26,719 bases of DNA from contig CAZLWA010000042.1 of NCBI GenBank assembly GCA_964563165.1, positions 1 to 26,719 of the forward strand, read 5' to 3'. The translations under genes were made by a program, and so were the position numbers. The DNA comes from CAZLWA01 sp964563165 (lineage in GTDB: Bacteria > CLD3 > SB21). The notes under the pieces were generated by a model. It searched no databases. It was not told the DNA's origin and saw nothing but the letters and a program-made list of their open reading frames with translations. Below, piece by piece: positions 24,746 through 26,719 of this stretch (position 1 is the stretch's first letter; the number at the start of each line of letters is the position of its first letter).

Positions 24746-25486
24746 GTGATCAACGAAACCGTTGCCGGGATCTCGTATCTCCCCAAGCCCGAAGAAAAAA
24801 AACGCTACGTCAAGGCCATGTTCGACGGTGTCGCGGCGAAGTATGATTTTTTGAATCACCTGCTCAGCCTCGGCATCGATATCTACTGGCGCAAGCAGGC
24901 TTTGAGCCTTATCAATTTCTCTATGAATCCGAATTTGCTGGACCTGGCGACCGGCACGGGCGATATGGCCGTCATGGCCGTCAAACGCGGCGCAAAAAAA
25001 GTCGTCGGCATCGACCTTTCGTTCAATATGCTCGAATTCGGCAGAAAAAAAGTGGCGCGCAAAAACTTAAACAGCAATATCGCCATGGTCTGCGGCGAAG
25101 GCGAGTCCCTTCCCCTGCCCGACGCTTCTCTCAATGCCGCCACGATCGCGTTCGGCATCCGGAATGTCTCCGATATCCAGGGAACGTTGAATGAAATGGC
25201 GCGCGTGCTCACTTCCGCAGGCGTGGTCGTCGTGCTGGAATTCTCACAGCCGCGTTTGCCGGTATTTAAGCAGCTCTATAATTTTTATTCTATGAAAGTT
25301 CTGCCTCGGATCGGTTCTCTGTTTTCTTCGGACAAAAAAGCGTATCATTACTTGCCGGAATCGGTCCTGTCCTTTCCTTCGCGCGATGCGTTCTCGAAGA
25401 TGCTGGAACAAGCGGGGTTCACGGACGTAAGGCATTTCGATATGACGCTGGGGATCGTGACGGTTTTCTGTGGAATAAAATTGTAA
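24746..25486 (+). CDS. ubiE: Demethylmenaquinone methyltransferase (UbiE/MenG)
   Basis: It methylates demethylmenaquinone with S-adenosylmethionine in the last step of menaquinone synthesis, at the cytoplasmic face of the membrane. The 246-residue protein shows MFDGVAAKYDFLNHLLSLGID, the SAM-binding DLATGTGDMAV (66-76), family motif FGIRNV (136-141) and YHYLPESVLSFPSR. The start is GTG; it fits the family length and no good in-frame ATG lies upstream. Menaquinone is more likely than ubiquinone as the quinone, given the inferred FCB lineage. The prenyl side chain would depend on ispG at the start of the window. Confidence 0.95.
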   Translation: MINETVAGISYLPKPEEKKRYVKAMFDGVAAKYDFLNHLLSLGIDIYWRKQALSLINFSMNPNLLDLATGTGDMAVMAVKRGAKKVVGIDLSFNMLEFGRKKVARKNLNSNIAMVCGEGESLPLPDASLNAATIAFGIRNVSDIQGTLNEMARVLTSAGVVVVLEFSQPRLPVFKQLYNFYSMKVLPRIGSLFSSDKKAYHYLPESVLSFPSRDAFSKMLEQAGFTDVRHFDMTLGIVTVFCGIKL

Positions 25487-25526
25487 AAGCTGTCAGCTAT
25501 CAGCTGTGATGGATTGTTGGAGATTA

Positions 25527-25588
25527 TGGTAGGCGCAGCCTTTAGGCTGCGGTTTTCGATTTGCGCAACCTAAAGGTTGCGGCTACCA
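25527..25588. repeat. TGGTAG-bounded double-hairpin repeat, intact 62-bp copy
   Basis: The element starts with TGGTAG and ends with CTACCA as inverted ends. Inside are two hairpins, GCAGCC-TTTA-GGCTGC (25535-25550) and GCAACC-TAAA-GGTTGC (25565-25580), joined by GGTTTTCGATTTGC. It lies in the 161-base gap after ubiE, flanked by AGCTGTCAGCT- and GCTGAAAGCT-type repeats (25489-25512 and 25608-25633). Confidence 0.92.
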
Positions 25589-25647
25589 AACCGCGAAGAA
25601 CCCAAAAAGCTGAAGGCTGAAAGCTGAAAGCTAACAAAGGAAAATCT

Positions 25648-26274
25648 ATGTCATTAATATCAAAACCAGTGAATGACTTCCTTGACGATTTAGCGTCATC
25701 TTCCCCTGCCCCCGGCGGCGGAAGCGTGTCCGCGCTTGCGGGTGCGCTCGGAGCCTCGCTGGTTTCCATGATGTGCCATCTGACGCTCGGAAAGAAAAAA
25801 TACGCCGACGTGGAAGAGGATGTGAAGATCATTTTATCCAAATCCGAAAAACTGCGCGACCAGCTGACCTCGCTGATCGATAAGGACACGGTCGCATTTA
25901 ATCTGGTGATGACTGCTTTCGCCATGCCGAAAGAGACCGACGAACAAAAAGAAGCGCGCGCGAAGGCGGTCGAATCCGCAACCAAACAAGCGACGATGGT
26001 TCCCTTCCTCGTGATGCAGATGAGCCAAGATGCAGTCACCTTATGCGAAGAAATCGCTTCCAAAGGAAATGTTCATGCCATCAGCGACGCGGGCGTGGCC
26101 GCCGCAATGATCGCCGCATCCTGCCGCGGCGCGTATTACAACGTGCGGATCAATCTGACTTCCCTGAAAGACACGGATTTTATCGAAGATATCAAAGCAC
26201 AGTCTACCGACATCCTGGATGAAGTGGAATTCAAATCGAAGCGCATCACGGCATTTGTCGAGTCGAAATTCTAA
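25648..26274 (+). CDS. Cyclodeaminase/cyclohydrolase family protein (FchA/FTCD-C like)
   Basis: The 208-residue helical protein matches the FTCD C-terminal/FchA family, which acts on formimino- or methenyl-tetrahydrofolate. Its N-terminal signature SSSPAPGGGSVSALAGALGASL (17-38) is typical, as are LIDKDTVAFNLVMTAFAMPK and the later SDAGVAAAMIAASCRGAYYNVRINL. As a stand-alone domain it is more likely a methenyl-THF cyclohydrolase-type enzyme than the liver bifunctional form, but activity is not proven. AAAGGAAAA precedes the ATG. It is the last complete gene, isolated between two repeat-filled gaps. Confidence 0.93.
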   Translation: MSLISKPVNDFLDDLASSSPAPGGGSVSALAGALGASLVSMMCHLTLGKKKYADVEEDVKIILSKSEKLRDQLTSLIDKDTVAFNLVMTAFAMPKETDEQKEARAKAVESATKQATMVPFLVMQMSQDAVTLCEEIASKGNVHAISDAGVAAAMIAASCRGAYYNVRINLTSLKDTDFIEDIKAQSTDILDEVEFKSKRITAFVESKF

Positions 26275-26609
26275 GTTTTTTGTAAACGGATTTAACGGAT
26301 TAAACTGATTATGGAGAAGAGCAATCAGCTGTCAGCGGTCAGCTTTCAGCTGAGAGCTAATTTTTAACACGGAGACACAGAGTCACGGAGGAGGTAAGAG
26401 TTTTGGTAGTCGCAGCCTTTAGGCTGCGGGTTTTCGATCGCGCAACCTGACCCTTCTCAGCCAGAGCTGATGCGCCTTTGGCGCAGACCTTGCTCAGGGC
26501 AGGCGGTTGCGGCTACCAGCTTCTATTTAACACGAGCCAAAAGCCAAGAGCTAAAAGCTAACAGCTGATCGCTGAAAGCTGACAGCTAATAACTGATAAC
26601 TGACAACTA
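26275..26609. repeat. Repeat-filled intergenic region with interrupted TGGTAG element
   Basis: No gene is seen. It holds AGCTGTCAGCGGTCAGCTTTCAGCT-like units (about 26325-26350) and ACACGGAGACACAGAGTCAC (26368-26387). A second TGGTAG...CTACCA element follows (26404-26518), in which the loop of the second hairpin carries about 57 extra bases. Last is a run of AAAGCTAACAGCTGATCGC-type units (26537-26605) that ends right at the next start codon. Confidence 0.85.
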
Positions 26610-26719
26610 GTGAACGACCTATTCGAAATTGCGGCTATTTCCATCGGACTCATTCTTTTCACATATATGCTTTATATCAGCCGCAGCCAGAGAAAGAAAC
26701 TCGGCAGCAGCAAGGATAA
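26610..26719 (+). CDS. Partial small membrane protein at window edge
   Basis: A GTG at 26610 opens a frame of 36 codons that runs to the end of the window without a stop. The product (from NDLFEIAAIS) has one hydrophobic helix, IAAISIGLILFTYMLYI, followed by a basic tail SRSQRKKLGSSK. This topology resembles CcmD-like single-helix proteins, but that is a guess. No clear ribosome site precedes it, because the upstream bases belong to a repeat. It may be only the start of a longer gene. Confidence 0.4.
   Translation, partial: MNDLFEIAAISIGLILFTYMLYISRSQRKKLGSSKD

Overview
The window reads as chromosomal DNA of a Gram-negative bacterium from the FCB (Bacteroidota/Chlorobi-like) superphylum. The clues are a 703-residue IspG with the large central insertion typical of Bacteroidetes, Chlorobi, chlamydiae and plants, two signal-peptide outer-membrane beta-barrels, menaquinone methylation (UbiE/MenG) and a glnB-glnA pair. 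Several genes have good Shine-Dalgarno sites, and several intergenic regions carry E. coli-like TTGAC-N17-TAnnnT promoters. This fits Ignavibacteria-, Calditrichota- or KSB1-like lineages better than classical Bacteroidia. The placement is inference only.

Layout. 1-119: a 7-bp tandem repeat. 142-4159 (minus): gpsA, a Cys-rich unknown protein, then ispG. 4324-4881: a small degenerate amidase-like protein. 5087-8216: an outer-membrane barrel, PII (glnB), a strong terminator, then glutamine synthetase (glnA). 8415-11273: prfB with its programmed +1 frameshift, then argS. 11378-12774: a PfkB-type kinase and an orphan PTS IIA domain. 12771-14394 (minus): a double-PspC membrane protein, a polytopic membrane protein and YhbY. 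14701-16119: a cyclophilin and trhO. 16116-17595 (minus): a hotdog thioesterase-like protein and a nitronate monooxygenase-like flavoprotein. 17835-19493: a large fused cell-wall enzyme.

From about 19.5 to 24.7 kb the character changes to an accessory, repeat-rich stretch. It holds a truncated acetyltransferase, small membrane proteins, a HigBA toxin-antitoxin pair, a second barrel, and a PLP decarboxylase cut short by a stop codon. Between these genes lie palindromic repeats, some carrying other repeats in their hairpin loops. The core returns with ubiE (24746-25486) and a cyclodeaminase-family protein (25648-26274). A small partial membrane ORF runs off the end.

The most notable object is the 552-residue protein at 17835-19493. 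It joins a CwlD-type N-acetylmuramoyl-L-alanine amidase to a PdaA-type deacetylase. In endospore formers these two activities, on separate proteins, make muramic delta-lactam in the spore cortex. One polypeptide carrying both in an apparently non-sporulating Gram-negative suggests a single-chain muramic-lactam synthase. Other items worth a check are the PII/GS operon led by an outer-membrane barrel, the second amidase-like protein lacking its first zinc ligand, the TGG-to-TGA lesion in the decarboxylase, and the nested palindromic repeats.
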